Shown here piece by piece: positions 33,681 through 43,415 of a DNA stretch of 64,000 bases (position 1 is the first letter of the stretch; the number at the start of each line of letters is the position of its first letter). The notes beneath the pieces are model-generated. The model had not been told where the DNA came from. It made no database searches and saw nothing but the letters and a program-made list of their open reading frames with translations. Position numbers and translations under genes: made by a program. Source of the stretch: Leisingera sp. ANG-M7 (lineage in GTDB: Bacteria; Pseudomonadota; Alphaproteobacteria; Rhodobacterales; Rhodobacteraceae); the NCBI RefSeq assembly GCF_000813965.1, contig NZ_JWLI01000005.1, forward strand, positions 186,001 to 250,000, in the 5' to 3' direction.

Positions 33681-35111
33681 GTGAGCGATTCCAACCCGGC
33701 CCCCAGCCTCTATGCCGCCAGAGAGCCGATCTTCCCGCGGCGCGTGTCAGGCAAGTTCCGCAACCTGAAATGGTACATCATGGCGGTGACGCTGGGGATC
33801 TACTATCTGACCCCCTGGATCCGCTGGGACCGGGGTCCCTCGCTGCCGGACCAGGCGGTGCTTCTGGACCTGGCCAACCGCCGGTTTTATTTCTTCTGGA
33901 TCGAAATCTGGCCGCATGAATTCTACTTTGTGGCGGGCCTTTTGATTATGGCCGGGCTTGGGCTGTTCCTGTTCACCTCGGCGCTGGGCCGGGTCTGGTG
34001 CGGTTACGCCTGCCCGCAGACGGTCTGGACCGACCTGTTCATCCTGGTGGAGCGATGGATTGAGGGCGACCGCAACGCCCGCCTGCGCCTGCACCGGCAG
34101 AAGAAGATGGATTTCCGCAAGGCACGCCTGCGTGTGACCAAATGGATCGCCTGGTTCCTGATCGGACTCGCCACCGGCGGCGCCTGGGTCTTCTATTTCG
34201 CTGATGCGCCGACGCTGGCCTATGATCTGGTGACGCTGAACGCGCATCCCATTGCCTATTCCACGATGCTGATCCTGACCGCGACCACCTTCCTGTTTGG
34301 CGGCTTCGCGCGCGAGCAGATCTGCATCTACGCTTGCCCCTGGCCGCGTATCCAGGCGGCAATGATGGATGAAGACACGCTGACCGTCGGCTACCGTGAA
34401 TGGCGGGGCGAGCCACGCGGCAAGCTGAAGAAGGGCCAGGTGGCCGAAGGGCAGGGCGACTGCATCGACTGTATGGCCTGTGTAAACGTCTGCCCCGTGG
34501 GGATCGATATCCGCGACGGCCAGCAGATGGAATGTATCACTTGCGCGCTGTGTATCGACGCCTGCGACGACGTGATGGCCAAGATCGGCAAACCGCGCGG
34601 CCTGATCGACTATATGGCGCTGTCGGACGAAACGCTGGAGCGCGATGGCAAGCCGCCCAAGAATATCTGGAAGCACATCCTGCGCCCGCGCACCATCATG
34701 TATACCAGCCTGTGGTCGCTGGTGGGGGTGGGGCTACTGTTTGCCCTCTTCATCCGCTCCGATATCGAACTGACCGTCGCACCGGAACGCAATCCGACCT
34801 TTGTTACACTGTCGGATGGCTCGATCCGCAACACCTATGACGTGCGCCTTCGCAACAAGCACGGCGAGGACCGCGTGTTCAAACTGTCGATCAAGGGCGA
34901 CCCGGCGATGCGCTTGCAATTGGAAGGCACCGTTTATCATTCGGTGAACGTGCCGACGGATACAGCGCTGCTGCAGCGGGTCTATATTGTCTCTGCCAAG
35001 GGCTCTGCACCGTCGCAGGCTTCCAGCACTCCGGTTCGCATCTGGGTCGAGGATCTGATAAACGGGGAACGGGCCCACAAGGACACCAGCTTTAACGGCA
35101 AGGGGAACTGA
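33681..35111 (+). CDS. ccoG: Cytochrome c oxidase accessory protein CcoG
   Basis: 476 residues. GTG start at 33681 with GGAGAGAG upstream. Several membrane helices surround two [4Fe-4S] cluster motifs (CIDCMACVNVCP and CITCALCIDAC), and conserved CGYACPQTVW and YACPWPRIQ segments lie in the membrane part. CcoG reduces Cu(II) for cbb3 oxidase assembly (recent family knowledge). It leads ccoGHIS, with ccoH starting four bases later, and an FNR-type box upstream. Confidence 0.95.
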   Translation: MSDSNPAPSLYAAREPIFPRRVSGKFRNLKWYIMAVTLGIYYLTPWIRWDRGPSLPDQAVLLDLANRRFYFFWIEIWPHEFYFVAGLLIMAGLGLFLFTSALGRVWCGYACPQTVWTDLFILVERWIEGDRNARLRLHRQKKMDFRKARLRVTKWIAWFLIGLATGGAWVFYFADAPTLAYDLVTLNAHPIAYSTMLILTATTFLFGGFAREQICIYACPWPRIQAAMMDEDTLTVGYREWRGEPRGKLKKGQVAEGQGDCIDCMACVNVCPVGIDIRDGQQMECITCALCIDACDDVMAKIGKPRGLIDYMALSDETLERDGKPPKNIWKHILRPRTIMYTSLWSLVGVGLLFALFIRSDIELTVAPERNPTFVTLSDGSIRNTYDVRLRNKHGEDRVFKLSIKGDPAMRLQLEGTVYHSVNVPTDTALLQRVYIVSAKGSAPSQASSTPVRIWVEDLINGERAHKDTSFNGKGN

Positions 35112-35114
35112 GCC

Positions 35115-35579
35115 ATGGCCAAGCGCGAACGCGAATTTACCGGCAAACACGCCCTGATGCTGTTTGGCGGCGCCTTTGCGGTGATCATCGGGGTGAACAT
35201 CATCCTGGCGGTCAATGCAGTGAAGACCTTTCCTGGGCTGGAGGTGAAGAATTCCTATGTCGCCAGCCAGGAGTTTGATCAGCGCCGCTCCGCACAGGAG
35301 GCGCTGGGCTGGTCGGTCTATGCATCCTCTCAGGGCGATCAGGTCAAGCTGGAGATCACCGACGCCGAGGGTGTCCCGGTCAAGGTCGCCAAACTGACAG
35401 CAACGCTCGGCCGCGCAACCCATGTGCAGGACGACCAGAAGCCGGAGTTCACCTTTGACGGCCAGGCCTATGTGGCGTCGGCTGATCTGGGCCCGGGCAA
35501 CTGGAACATCCGTATGGTGGCCCGGGCCAAGGATGGCACCGAATTCACCCAGCGGGTGATCCTGCATGTGAAAGGCTGA
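35115..35579 (+). CDS. ccoH: Cytochrome oxidase assembly protein CcoH (FixH)
   Basis: 154 residues with one N-terminal membrane helix (about 15-37) and a periplasmic beta domain. The conserved VKNSYVASQEFDQR and the late GNWNIRMVARAKDGTEF blocks are typical of FixH/CcoH. It associates with the oxidase during assembly. ccoI begins six bases after the stop. Confidence 0.93.
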   Translation: MAKREREFTGKHALMLFGGAFAVIIGVNIILAVNAVKTFPGLEVKNSYVASQEFDQRRSAQEALGWSVYASSQGDQVKLEITDAEGVPVKVAKLTATLGRATHVQDDQKPEFTFDGQAYVASADLGPGNWNIRMVARAKDGTEFTQRVILHVKG

Positions 35580-35584
35580 ACGCG

Positions 35585-37762
35585 ATGACCGCGCAGCTCC
35601 GCCCCTCGCTGGCCGCTTGTCCCGCTTGTGTTGCCGCTCCGCATGGCGGGGCAGAACAGGCGCCTACCGAGGCACGGCTGGCGCTGTCCCTGCCAGGTAT
35701 CCACTGTCAGGCCTGCATATCCACGGTGGAAAGGGAGCTCAACGCCCATCCGGGCATCCATTCAGCACGGGTGAATCTGACCCTGAAAAGGGCGCTGATC
35801 GAGGCGGATCCGGACGTGCGCGCCGCCGATCTGATCCCGGTGCTGGAGCAGGCCGGTTTCGAGGCGCATGAACTGGATCTGGCTGCGCTGGCGGCCACCC
35901 AGAACGACAAGGCCGGGCGGGATCTGCTGATGCGGCTGGCGGTGGCCTTCTTCGCCTCGATGAACGTAATGCTTCTGTCGATCTCGGTCTGGTCCGGGGC
36001 GTCTGACGCGACGCGGGACATGTTCCACTGGATTTCGGCTGCAATCACATTCCCTGCCATCATCTTCTCGGCCCAGCCCTTCTTTGCCAATGCCTGGACA
36101 GCGCTGCGGGTCGGGCGGCTGAATATGGATGTGCCGATTGTCCTAGCGCTGGTGCTGGCCCTGGTCACATCGCTATGGGAGACCTTCCTGTCAGGCGAGC
36201 ACGCCTATTTCGATGCGGCGCTGACACTGACCTTTTTCCTGCTGGCGGGCCGATATCTGGATTACCGCACCCGTGCGGTGGCACGCTCGGCGGCAGAGGA
36301 ACTGGCGGCTTTGGAAGTGCCCCGTGCCATCCGGCTGCTGGACGGTGACGAATACGAGGTGCCGGTTGCGGATCTGGCCATCGGCGACCTGATCCTGGTG
36401 CGCCCCGGCGGGCGGATGCCGGTGGATGGCGAGATCGTTTCCGGCCAGTCTGAACTCGACCGCTCGCTGCTGACGGGGGAAACCCTGCCGGTCTTTGCAG
36501 AACCGGGGCTGGCAGTCTCTGCAGGTGAAGTGAACCTGACCGGCCCGCTGACCATCCGCGCAACTGCAGTGGGTGAAGACACCTCGCTGCACCGCATGAC
36601 TGATCTGGTGGCCATCGCGGAATCCGGCCGATCCCGCTACACGTCGCTGGCCGACAGTGCAGCAAAACTCTATGCGCCCGGTGTGCACATCCTGTCGGCG
36701 CTCGCCTTTGCGGGCTGGTATTTCTACACCTTCGACATCCGCACGGCGCTGAACATTGCCGCCGCGGTGCTGATCATCACCTGCCCCTGCGCGCTGGGTC
36801 TTGCAGTGCCAGCAGTGACAACTGCTGCCTCGGGTCGGCTGTTTAAGAAAGGCATGCTGATCAAGCACGCCACCGCGCTGGAGCGGCTGGCAGAAGTGGA
36901 TACCGTGGTCTTTGACAAGACCGGCACGCTGACCGCCGGCACCCCGGAAGTCATCAACCTGGGCGACCATGCCCGCGCAGATCTCGAGATTGCCCTGGCA
37001 CTGGCCGAAGGCTCCTCGCACCCGCTGTCAGCGGCCCTGTCCCGCGCGGCGCGCGAAGCCGGTATCAAACCCGCCAGTGTGCAGGCCATTACCGAGGTGC
37101 CGGGTTATGGCGCTGAAGGCATTTTCCGCGGCGCCCGCGTCCGTCTGGGCCGTGCGGCCTGGGTCGGGGCCGCGCAGGGCAGCCAGACGGCAGCCTGGCT
37201 GGATAGCGGAGCAGGGGAGGCCAAGCCATTTCTTTATACCGATGCTCTGCGCCCCGGCGCAGCAGAGGCGGTGGCAGCGTTGAAAGCGGCAGGCACGAAT
37301 GTCTTGCTGATCTCTGGTGACACCACCGGCGCGGTTGAGGATCTGGCCGGTCGGCTCGGCATTTCCAAATGGGTGGCAGAGGCGCTGCCTGCGGACAAAT
37401 CCGCCCGGGTGCAGTTGCTGGCCGATCAGGGTAAGAAAGTGCTGATGGTGGGCGATGGCCTCAACGACACCGCAGCGCTGGCAGCGGCGCATGTCTCCAT
37501 CTCCCCGGCTTCTGCCCTGGACGCGGCGCGTGTCGCCTCTGACATCGTGCTGCTGGGGCAGGATCTTGAGCCGATTGCCGAGGCCTGCGGCGTGGCGCAG
37601 AAGGCCACCCGCCGCATTCGCGAGAACTTCCGCATTGCCACACTCTACAACGTGATTGCAGTGCCGCTGGCGATCGCCGGACTGGCAACGCCCTTGATTG
37701 CAGCGCTGGCAATGTCTACGTCCTCCATAACCGTTTCCCTCAACGCGCTGCGGCTGCGCTGA
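35585..37762 (+). CDS. ccoI: Copper-exporting P1B-type ATPase CcoI (FixI)
   Basis: 725 residues. N-terminal heavy-metal-associated domain with HCQAC (about 39-43), membrane metal site TCPCALGL near 398, phosphorylation motif DKTGTLT near 444, and the hinge GDGLNDTAAL near 620. These identify a CopA2/FixI-type pump that exports Cu(I) for the cbb3 active site. An extra Cys-rich segment AACPACVAAPHGG precedes the HMA domain (about 12-24), as in other FixI proteins. The first codon is ATG 35585, coupled to ccoH. Confidence 0.95.
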   Translation: MTAQLRPSLAACPACVAAPHGGAEQAPTEARLALSLPGIHCQACISTVERELNAHPGIHSARVNLTLKRALIEADPDVRAADLIPVLEQAGFEAHELDLAALAATQNDKAGRDLLMRLAVAFFASMNVMLLSISVWSGASDATRDMFHWISAAITFPAIIFSAQPFFANAWTALRVGRLNMDVPIVLALVLALVTSLWETFLSGEHAYFDAALTLTFFLLAGRYLDYRTRAVARSAAEELAALEVPRAIRLLDGDEYEVPVADLAIGDLILVRPGGRMPVDGEIVSGQSELDRSLLTGETLPVFAEPGLAVSAGEVNLTGPLTIRATAVGEDTSLHRMTDLVAIAESGRSRYTSLADSAAKLYAPGVHILSALAFAGWYFYTFDIRTALNIAAAVLIITCPCALGLAVPAVTTAASGRLFKKGMLIKHATALERLAEVDTVVFDKTGTLTAGTPEVINLGDHARADLEIALALAEGSSHPLSAALSRAAREAGIKPASVQAITEVPGYGAEGIFRGARVRLGRAAWVGAAQGSQTAAWLDSGAGEAKPFLYTDALRPGAAEAVAALKAAGTNVLLISGDTTGAVEDLAGRLGISKWVAEALPADKSARVQLLADQGKKVLMVGDGLNDTAALAAAHVSISPASALDAARVASDIVLLGQDLEPIAEACGVAQKATRRIRENFRIATLYNVIAVPLAIAGLATPLIAALAMSTSSITVSLNALRLR

Positions 37763-37785
37763 GCCCGCAACACTGGTGCCGAATT

Positions 37786-37944
37786 ATGAGCGTCCTTGCC
37801 TATCTGATCCCGATTTCGCTGATCCTTGGTACGGTTGGGCTTGCAGCCTTTTTCTATACGGTGCGCAGCAACCAGTATGACGATCCCGAAGGCGACTCGC
37901 GCCGCATTCTCAATGATGAGTGGGACGACAAGCCCAAGCCCTGA
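37786..37944 (+). CDS. ccoS: Cbb3 oxidase maturation protein CcoS
   Basis: 52 residues: a membrane helix (about 4-24), then YTVRSNQYDDPEGDSRRIL, the hallmark of CcoS, and an acidic/basic tail. Needed to insert cofactors into CcoN. It follows ccoI by 23 bases and ends the operon. Confidence 0.93.
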   Translation: MSVLAYLIPISLILGTVGLAAFFYTVRSNQYDDPEGDSRRILNDEWDDKPKP

Positions 37945-38012
37945 CCGGCGGCCAGCAGCCAAAGGCTCCCGCGTCCGCAGGTGCCTGCCGGAAGGAAACA
38001 GCTGGACACAAA

Positions 38013-38036
38013 AAAGGCGCCTCCGCAGGCGCCTTT
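38013..38036. terminator. Bidirectional terminator between ccoS and dacA-like gene
   Basis: AAAGGCGCC-TCCGCA-GGCGCCTTT hairpin between convergent genes, with A-run before and T-rich sequence after. Confidence 0.85.
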
Positions 38037-38059
38037 GCTGTTTTCGGGTGTTGCGGCGA

Positions 38060-39736
38060 TCAGGATGGACCGATCGGCTCGCACGTCACGTTGCGCGCGT
38101 TCAGGCGGCGGCAGGCCAGTTCCGCCTGCTCCTGGCTCATGCCCAGGAAATTGGCCTCGAACCCGCGGCGGGTCTTGGCCACCTTGCGCAGGGTGCCGTC
38201 CAGTGTTTCCAGCTCGGCCAGCGCGGTGCGCAGCAGCACCTTTTCGGCTTGGTAGCGGCTTGTATAGAGACCAACATTGACCCCCCAGTAGCGCCCGCCG
38301 GAGGTGGACAGGCGGGTCACGACGACAGGCTCCGGCTCAGGTGCTGCTCCGGTCAGGCTTGCCGGGCGGGCCACAGGGCGCAAGCCGGTGAAGGGCACCT
38401 TCTGCACGGCAGCGATGATGACCGGCTCCGCTGTCTCTTCTGCAGGCTGCGGTTCGGCTTCCGCTTCGGCGAGGGCCACAGCAATGCTCTCCCGCACTGC
38501 ATCCCCCTGAACTATGCTATCAGCACTGACGGTCTGAACATTCTCAATCTGTTCCTGCTGGCTGTCTTCCGCCGGTCTTCCTGCCGTTTCGAAAGCTGTG
38601 CCCTCATCTGACTCGCCGGAGGCAGCTGTTGCAGCCGGAGCGGTATCCTCTTCTGGTTCGCTGACCGGTGTCTGGAGCGCTTCCTCAAGTGCGGCAACCA
38701 GTACCGGCGATTCGCTGGCGCCCGGGCGCGATTTGGGGCGCAGGCTCGTGTTCACCTGGCCGCTCACACGGAGGGTCTTGCCTGCCACCCCATGCGAGGG
38801 ACCGTCATCTGCGTCGGCAACAACCACATTGCCCGCCCCCTGATAGGCCGGCCGCCGCGGCTTGCGCAGCGCCGCGCGCGAAGGCGCCCGGCGGAAGCCG
38901 AGGTCCAGCAGTTCCGCCACCTTGGCATTACGCGAGGCGGTTGACTTGCCGCCAAACACTGTGGCGATGATCCGTTCGCTGCCGCGCTTGGCCGAGGCCA
39001 CCAGGTTGAAGCCGGCGGCGCGGGTATAGCCGGTCTTGATCCCGTCGGCGCCGCGGTAGGCGGCTAGCAGGCGGCGGTTGGTATTGGGAACCTCGCGGAT
39101 GCCGGCATGGGTCGAGCGGCGGGAGAACAGGTTGTAATACTCCGGATAGTCATACAGCAGGTGCCGCCCCAGCGTGGTCATGTCGCTGGCGGTCGACAGA
39201 TGCCCGCTGGCTGTCAGGCCATGAGCGTTCTTGAAGGTCGTGCGGCTCATCCCCAGCGCCTTGGCGGTGCGGTTCATCCGGCGGGCAAAGGCAGCCTCGG
39301 AACCGGACAGGGTCTCGCCGATAGCGGTGGCGGCGTCATTTGCGGATTTCACCGCCGCGGCGCGGATCAGATAGCGGAAGGCAATTTTCTGGCCGGACTT
39401 CAGTCCCAGTTTCGACGGCGGCTCGGCGGCGGCATTGCGGCTGATCCGGACCTTGGTGTCCAGCGTGATCTCGCCGTTCCGTACCGCCTCGAACGCGATG
39501 TAGAGCGTCATCATTTTGGTTAGCGACGCCGGGTGCAGCCGGGTGTCGGCATTGCGTGAATGCAATACTTCGCCGGTGCGGGCGTCGATGACCATCGCTG
39601 CATAGGGCGCAGCTGCGGCCCGCTGCGGCTGAAATGCCACCGAAAAAACTGCCAAAAGAAAGACCGCGGCTGCCCATAGGAACCGGGTACGGGAATACCG
39701 GCTGGACGCCGGACTTACCTGCGTGATCACTGCCAT
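38060..39736 (-). CDS. D-alanyl-D-alanine carboxypeptidase with SPOR domain
   Basis: 558 residues from the ATG at 39736; a GTG at 39796 would add 20 residues. A signal anchor lies at about 18-43. The penicillin-binding active site has Ser71-x-x-Lys74 (SLTK), Ser130-x-Asn132 (SAN) and a later KTG (GIKTGYTRAAG). A long Pro/Glu-rich linker (about 330-470) leads to a C-terminal SPOR domain (about 475-555) that would target denuded septal peptidoglycan. It trims pentapeptide stems in the periplasm. The 260-bp spacer upstream (39737-39996) shows only AT-rich promoter-like sequence. Confidence 0.92.
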   Translation of the reverse strand: MAVITQVSPASSRYSRTRFLWAAAVFLLAVFSVAFQPQRAAAAPYAAMVIDARTGEVLHSRNADTRLHPASLTKMMTLYIAFEAVRNGEITLDTKVRISRNAAAEPPSKLGLKSGQKIAFRYLIRAAAVKSANDAATAIGETLSGSEAAFARRMNRTAKALGMSRTTFKNAHGLTASGHLSTASDMTTLGRHLLYDYPEYYNLFSRRSTHAGIREVPNTNRRLLAAYRGADGIKTGYTRAAGFNLVASAKRGSERIIATVFGGKSTASRNAKVAELLDLGFRRAPSRAALRKPRRPAYQGAGNVVVADADDGPSHGVAGKTLRVSGQVNTSLRPKSRPGASESPVLVAALEEALQTPVSEPEEDTAPAATAASGESDEGTAFETAGRPAEDSQQEQIENVQTVSADSIVQGDAVRESIAVALAEAEAEPQPAEETAEPVIIAAVQKVPFTGLRPVARPASLTGAAPEPEPVVVTRLSTSGGRYWGVNVGLYTSRYQAEKVLLRTALAELETLDGTLRKVAKTRRGFEANFLGMSQEQAELACRRLNARNVTCEPIGPS

Positions 39737-39996
39737 GTTTGCCTCGTGCCGCCGGTTTTCCGGCTGACGTTTTTGCCTGTGCTGAAAGCGTAACACAGGG
39801 TTTACGAGGAATAAACAGGTGCGAAAGCGCGCGGTTGGGCGCTTCGGCCAAGCAATGCCGACATCTTGTGTGCGGAAGGTTGCCAGCCGCTAGATGCGGC
39901 AAGTCCTAACGAAATGTTATCAAAAAAAGTTGCCTTTGCGGCCGGAAACAGCGGCCGGAGGCGCCCGCCGGGAGGGCCTTTGGCCAGTCTTTCCGG

Positions 39997-40323
39997 TCAT
40001 CCACCGTGAAAATTGGTCACATAGAGCGGGGTTGAATAGCTGAGACCGAGGGAGAATTCGCAGGGCTGATGCAGCCGCGCCTTGATCCGGGATTCGAGGT
40101 CCGCCAGCAGTGCCCTGGAAAAGGCCTCATCCCGATGCGGCTTGGTCAGCAGGGCCACGCTGACAGTGATATGCGTGTGGCGGAACTGACCGGCAGGATA
40201 GGCGCGGCCTTTGCAGGCGCCCGCGCCGCTGTCGTGCTCCAGTATCACCGTTTCGATTTCGGCAAGAATGGCCTCTGCATCGACATCCAGATCGCTGGAG
40301 TACTTCAATTCTGCATGCGGCAT
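39997..40323 (-). CDS. 5-carboxymethyl-2-hydroxymuconate isomerase family (tautomerase)
   Basis: 108 residues. Pro2 after the initiator Met fits the catalytic base of tautomerase-fold enzymes. The order PHAELKYS near the start, KGRAYPAGQFRHTHITVSVALL in blocks, and FSLGLSYS near the end match the CHMI (HpaF-type) family, usually 113-126 residues. CHMI acts in homoprotocatechuate breakdown, but no hpa genes lie nearby; the substrate may differ. It starts 43 bases after the HAD gene. Confidence 0.82.
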   Translation of the reverse strand: MPHAELKYSSDLDVDAEAILAEIETVILEHDSGAGACKGRAYPAGQFRHTHITVSVALLTKPHRDEAFSRALLADLESRIKARLHQPCEFSLGLSYSTPLYVTNFHGG

Positions 40324-40366
40324 GTATCCGGGGCTCCTTTGGCATTTGCCAAAGGGATAACGCCGC

Positions 40367-41080
40367 TCAGCCCAGGCTGTCCACCAGATCCGCCAGCCCG
40401 CCCAGATCGGCGATCTCCGTGTACCGCGGGCTGTGTTCCGGCGCCTCGGCGTGCTCGACCTCCCACACCAGCCCGTGCGGCACATAGGTGCCCCAGCCAC
40501 CCGCCTCGATCACCGGCACCACATCGGACCGCATCGAATTGCCGACCATCATCGCGCGGTCCGGGCCATCGCCATGGCGGTTGAAGATGTCCACATAGAC
40601 GTTTGGTGTCTTTTCCGAGACCACCTCGACCCCGTCAAACAACTCCCCCAGACCGGACTGCGCCAGCTTGCGCTCCTGATCCAGCAGGTCGCCCTTGGTG
40701 ATCAGCACCACCTTGTACCGGCCTGCAACGGACTCCACCGCCTCCCGCGCATAGGGCAGCAGTTCGATCGGGTAGGACAGCATCATCTGTCCCGCGGTGA
40801 TCAGTTCCTTGATGACAACTGCAGGCACCCGCTCGCCGGTCACTTCGATCGCGGTTTCAATCATCGACAAGGTGAACCCTTTCACCCCGTAACCATAGCG
40901 CCCCAGATTGCGCTTCTCGGCGTCCAGCAGCTGCCGTTCCAGCTGCTCCGGACCGACGTCCGCGGGGGTGTGATCCTGCAAAAGTTCAGTAAACCGTTCC
41001 TGCGTCACGCGGAAGAACCGTTCGTTGTGCCAGAGGGTATCATCGGCATCAAAACCGATTGTTGTCAAATTAGGTGTCAA
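40367..41080 (-). CDS. HAD family hydrolase (phosphatase)
   Basis: 237 residues. Asp11 and Asp13 in [12 protein letters not shown] are the catalytic pair, [16 protein letters not shown] carries the motif II threonine region, a Lys follows in EKTPNVY, and [18 protein letters not shown] gives motif IV. A cap domain (about 20-95) indicates subfamily I phosphatase, similar to YjjG/nucleotidase-like proteins. Substrate unknown. Divergent from clpS across 88 bp. Confidence 0.87.
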   Translation of the reverse strand: MTPNLTTIGFDADDTLWHNERFFRVTQERFTELLQDHTPADVGPEQLERQLLDAEKRNLGRYGYGVKGFTLSMIETAIEVTGERVPAVVIKELITAGQMMLSYPIELLPYAREAVESVAGRYKVVLITKGDLLDQERKLAQSGLGELFDGVEVVSEKTPNVYVDIFNRHGDGPDRAMMVGNSMRSDVVPVIEAGGWGTYVPHGLVWEVEHAEAPEHSPRYTEIADLGGLADLVDSLG

Positions 41081-41168
41081 TCTGCCGGTCTCAGTCTCTT
41101 TTCCTCTACGCTATAGACGCTATATAAGCGTCACAGTTAATTCCACGTATCACTGGATCAAATTGCCT

Positions 41169-41510
41169 ATGCCGCTGCTGCCGACAATGATGACCGATCA
41201 TTCTGACGACGACACGGAATCCGGCGTTCTGACCAAGACGCGGCCCAAGACCAAGCGCCCGCCGCGCTACAAGGTGCTGCTGCTGAATGACGACTACACC
41301 CCGATGGAATTCGTGGTAATGGTGCTGGAACGCTTCTTTGGCATGACTCACGCGCAGGCGTTTGAGATCATGCTGACTGTGCACAAGAAGGGCGTTGCCG
41401 TGGTCGGGGTATTCAGCCATGAGGTGGCGGAAACCAAGGTGGGCCAGGTGATGGATTTCGCCCGCCGCCACCAGCACCCGCTGCAGTGCACCATGGAAAA
41501 AGAAGAATAA
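41169..41510 (+). CDS. clpS: ATP-dependent Clp protease adaptor ClpS
   Basis: 113 residues; the start may be ATG 41169 or the nearby ATG 41187/41190. The fold core has [24 protein letters not shown] in two blocks and the substrate-binding residues in LNDDYTPM, followed by [17 protein letters not shown]. ClpS delivers N-end rule substrates to ClpA. The following methyltransferase gene starts 13 bases later, so the two are likely co-transcribed. Confidence 0.94.
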   Translation: MPLLPTMMTDHSDDDTESGVLTKTRPKTKRPPRYKVLLLNDDYTPMEFVVMVLERFFGMTHAQAFEIMLTVHKKGVAVVGVFSHEVAETKVGQVMDFARRHQHPLQCTMEKEE

Positions 41511-41522
41511 AGAGGCCTTTAG

Positions 41523-42512
41523 ATGTCCGTACGCTTGTCCCTGGCCGCCCAATCGGGCGGCTTTGCTGTGCCTGCCGGGGGCCGCATTGCCGTGTTCCAC
41601 CCGCGCAGCGAACACGATCTGTCGGTGCTGCCCAAGGAGCAGGTTCTGGTCATCCAGCCGCTCCGCCCGGACCATGATCATTTCGCAAGGCAAGGCTACG
41701 CCTGCGCTCCCGCGCTGGAAGCCGGCGCAGAATATGCCGCCGCCGTCGTCTTCCTGCCGCGGGCCAAGGCGCTGGCCCGGATGCTGGTGGCACAGGCCGC
41801 TGCGGTCACCGCGGGGCAGGTGCTGATCGACGGGGCCAAGACCGAAGGCATTGATTCGGTGCTGAAGGACCTGCGCAAGCGCTGCACGCCCTCTGCACCG
41901 GTGTCCAAGGCGCACGGCAAGGTGTTCTGGATCGAGGGCAGCACCGGTCTGTCCGATTGGCTGCCCGATGGCCCGCAACAGGTTGAGGGGTTCATCACTG
42001 CCCCGGGCGTGTTTTCGGCGGATGGCATCGACCCGGCCTCCCGGATGCTGGCGGCGGCACTGCCGCAAAAACTGGGCCGCTGTGTGGCAGACCTTGGCGC
42101 CGGCTGGGGCTATCTCTCGGCGCAGGTGCTGAAACATGAGGGCGTCGAAGACCTGCATCTGGTTGAGGCCGACCATGCCGCACTGGCCTGCGCCCGCCTG
42201 AATGCAGCGGATCCGCGGTCGCATTTCCACTGGGCGGATGCCCGGACATGGAAGGCGCCGGGGGTAGTGAACACGGTGGTGATGAATCCGCCGTTCCACA
42301 GCGGCCGCGCAGCCGAACCCGCGCTCGGGCAGGCTTTCATCGCTTCGGCGGCCTCCATGCTTGCCGCCAGCGGCAGCCTGTGGATGGTCGCCAACCGGCA
42401 CCTGCCGTATGAGGCCGCGCTGGCGGAAAAGTTCGCCCAGGTGCGCGAGGAGGGCGGAGACAACCGCTTCAAGATCCTGCATGCGGCCAGGCCGAAGCGC
42501 GGGCGCAAGTAA
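41523..42512 (+). CDS. RsmC-like 16S rRNA guanine methyltransferase
   Basis: 329 residues. The C-terminal Rossmann domain has the AdoMet motif VADLGAGWGYLSAQ (about 181-194) and the base-amino methylase motif NPPFHSG near 255. An N-terminal degenerate methyltransferase-like half precedes it, as in RsmC (m2G1207) and RlmG. This suggests N2-guanine methylation of 16S rRNA. It follows clpS closely. Confidence 0.87.
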   Translation: MSVRLSLAAQSGGFAVPAGGRIAVFHPRSEHDLSVLPKEQVLVIQPLRPDHDHFARQGYACAPALEAGAEYAAAVVFLPRAKALARMLVAQAAAVTAGQVLIDGAKTEGIDSVLKDLRKRCTPSAPVSKAHGKVFWIEGSTGLSDWLPDGPQQVEGFITAPGVFSADGIDPASRMLAAALPQKLGRCVADLGAGWGYLSAQVLKHEGVEDLHLVEADHAALACARLNAADPRSHFHWADARTWKAPGVVNTVVMNPPFHSGRAAEPALGQAFIASAASMLAASGSLWMVANRHLPYEAALAEKFAQVREEGGDNRFKILHAARPKRGRK

Positions 42513-42596
42513 CCGCGCGCGCGGCGCAATGGCGGTTTCCAAACCGGCAGGCGCGGTCTAACGTGCGGGCCAAATGCCATAGGGGAGCACCCTTTC

Positions 42597-43403
42597 ATGT
42601 CCTTTTCCATTTCCGGAAAGACTGCCATCGTGACCGGCGCCGCCAGCGGCATCGGACTGGCGATCGGCAAGCAGTTCGCCGATGCCGGCGCCAATGTGAT
42701 GTTTGCCGACATGCACGAAGCCCAGCTGGTTGATGAGCTGGGAGAGCAGGCCGACGAAAGCAATATCCGCTATTTTGCCGGCGACCTGCGCGAGCGGCTG
42801 ACCATTGCCAACCTGCTGTCGGCCACCATCGACGCCTTTGACGAAATCGACATTCTGGTCAACGGCGCGCGGCAGGTGGTGGCGACCGACGCATTGGACC
42901 CTCAGGACGAGACACTGGATCAGCTCCTGAACCAAAGCCTGCTGCCGTCGGTGCGCTTGTCCCAGCAGGTTGCCAAGCGGATGATCAGGCGGGGCGAAGA
43001 GCGTGAGGACGGCGACGGCCCGCTCGGCACCATTATCAACCTGTCATCGATTGCGGCCCGCCGCACCCACCCGGAACTAATGGCCTATTCGGTGGCCTCT
43101 GCCGCGCTGGACCAGGTCACGCGATCCTTGGCGGTGGCGCTGGCGCCGCACCGGATCCGGGTCAATTCGATTGCCTTCGGATCGGTGATGAGCGCTTCGA
43201 TGCAGGAAACCCTCAAGGAAAACCGCAGCTTCCGCCAGGACATCGAGGCGCATACGCCGCTGGGCCGGGTGGCCTCTCCGACGGAACTGACAGAGACGGC
43301 CCAGTATTTGGCTTCTGACGCCTCAGGGTTCATGACCGGGCAGGTGCTCACGCTGGATGGCGGCCGCACCCTGCTGGATCCGGTCTCCGCACCGATGCAC
43401 TGA
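42597..43403 (+). CDS. SDR family protein lacking the catalytic lysine
   Basis: 268 residues. The cofactor site TGAASGIG (13-20) is intact and the Ser of the active site is present (INLSSIAA, about 147-154). In the YxxxK motif Tyr164 is followed by S-V-A-Ser168, so the general base lysine is replaced by serine; the NNAG motif is also altered to VNGAR. The protein may bind NAD(P) without the usual chemistry, or use a different proton relay. It lies 12 bases before hemF, so the two are probably in one operon. Confidence 0.82.
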   Translation: MSFSISGKTAIVTGAASGIGLAIGKQFADAGANVMFADMHEAQLVDELGEQADESNIRYFAGDLRERLTIANLLSATIDAFDEIDILVNGARQVVATDALDPQDETLDQLLNQSLLPSVRLSQQVAKRMIRRGEEREDGDGPLGTIINLSSIAARRTHPELMAYSVASAALDQVTRSLAVALAPHRIRVNSIAFGSVMSASMQETLKENRSFRQDIEAHTPLGRVASPTELTETAQYLASDASGFMTGQVLTLDGGRTLLDPVSAPMH

Positions 43404-43415
43404 TTGGACTGACCA

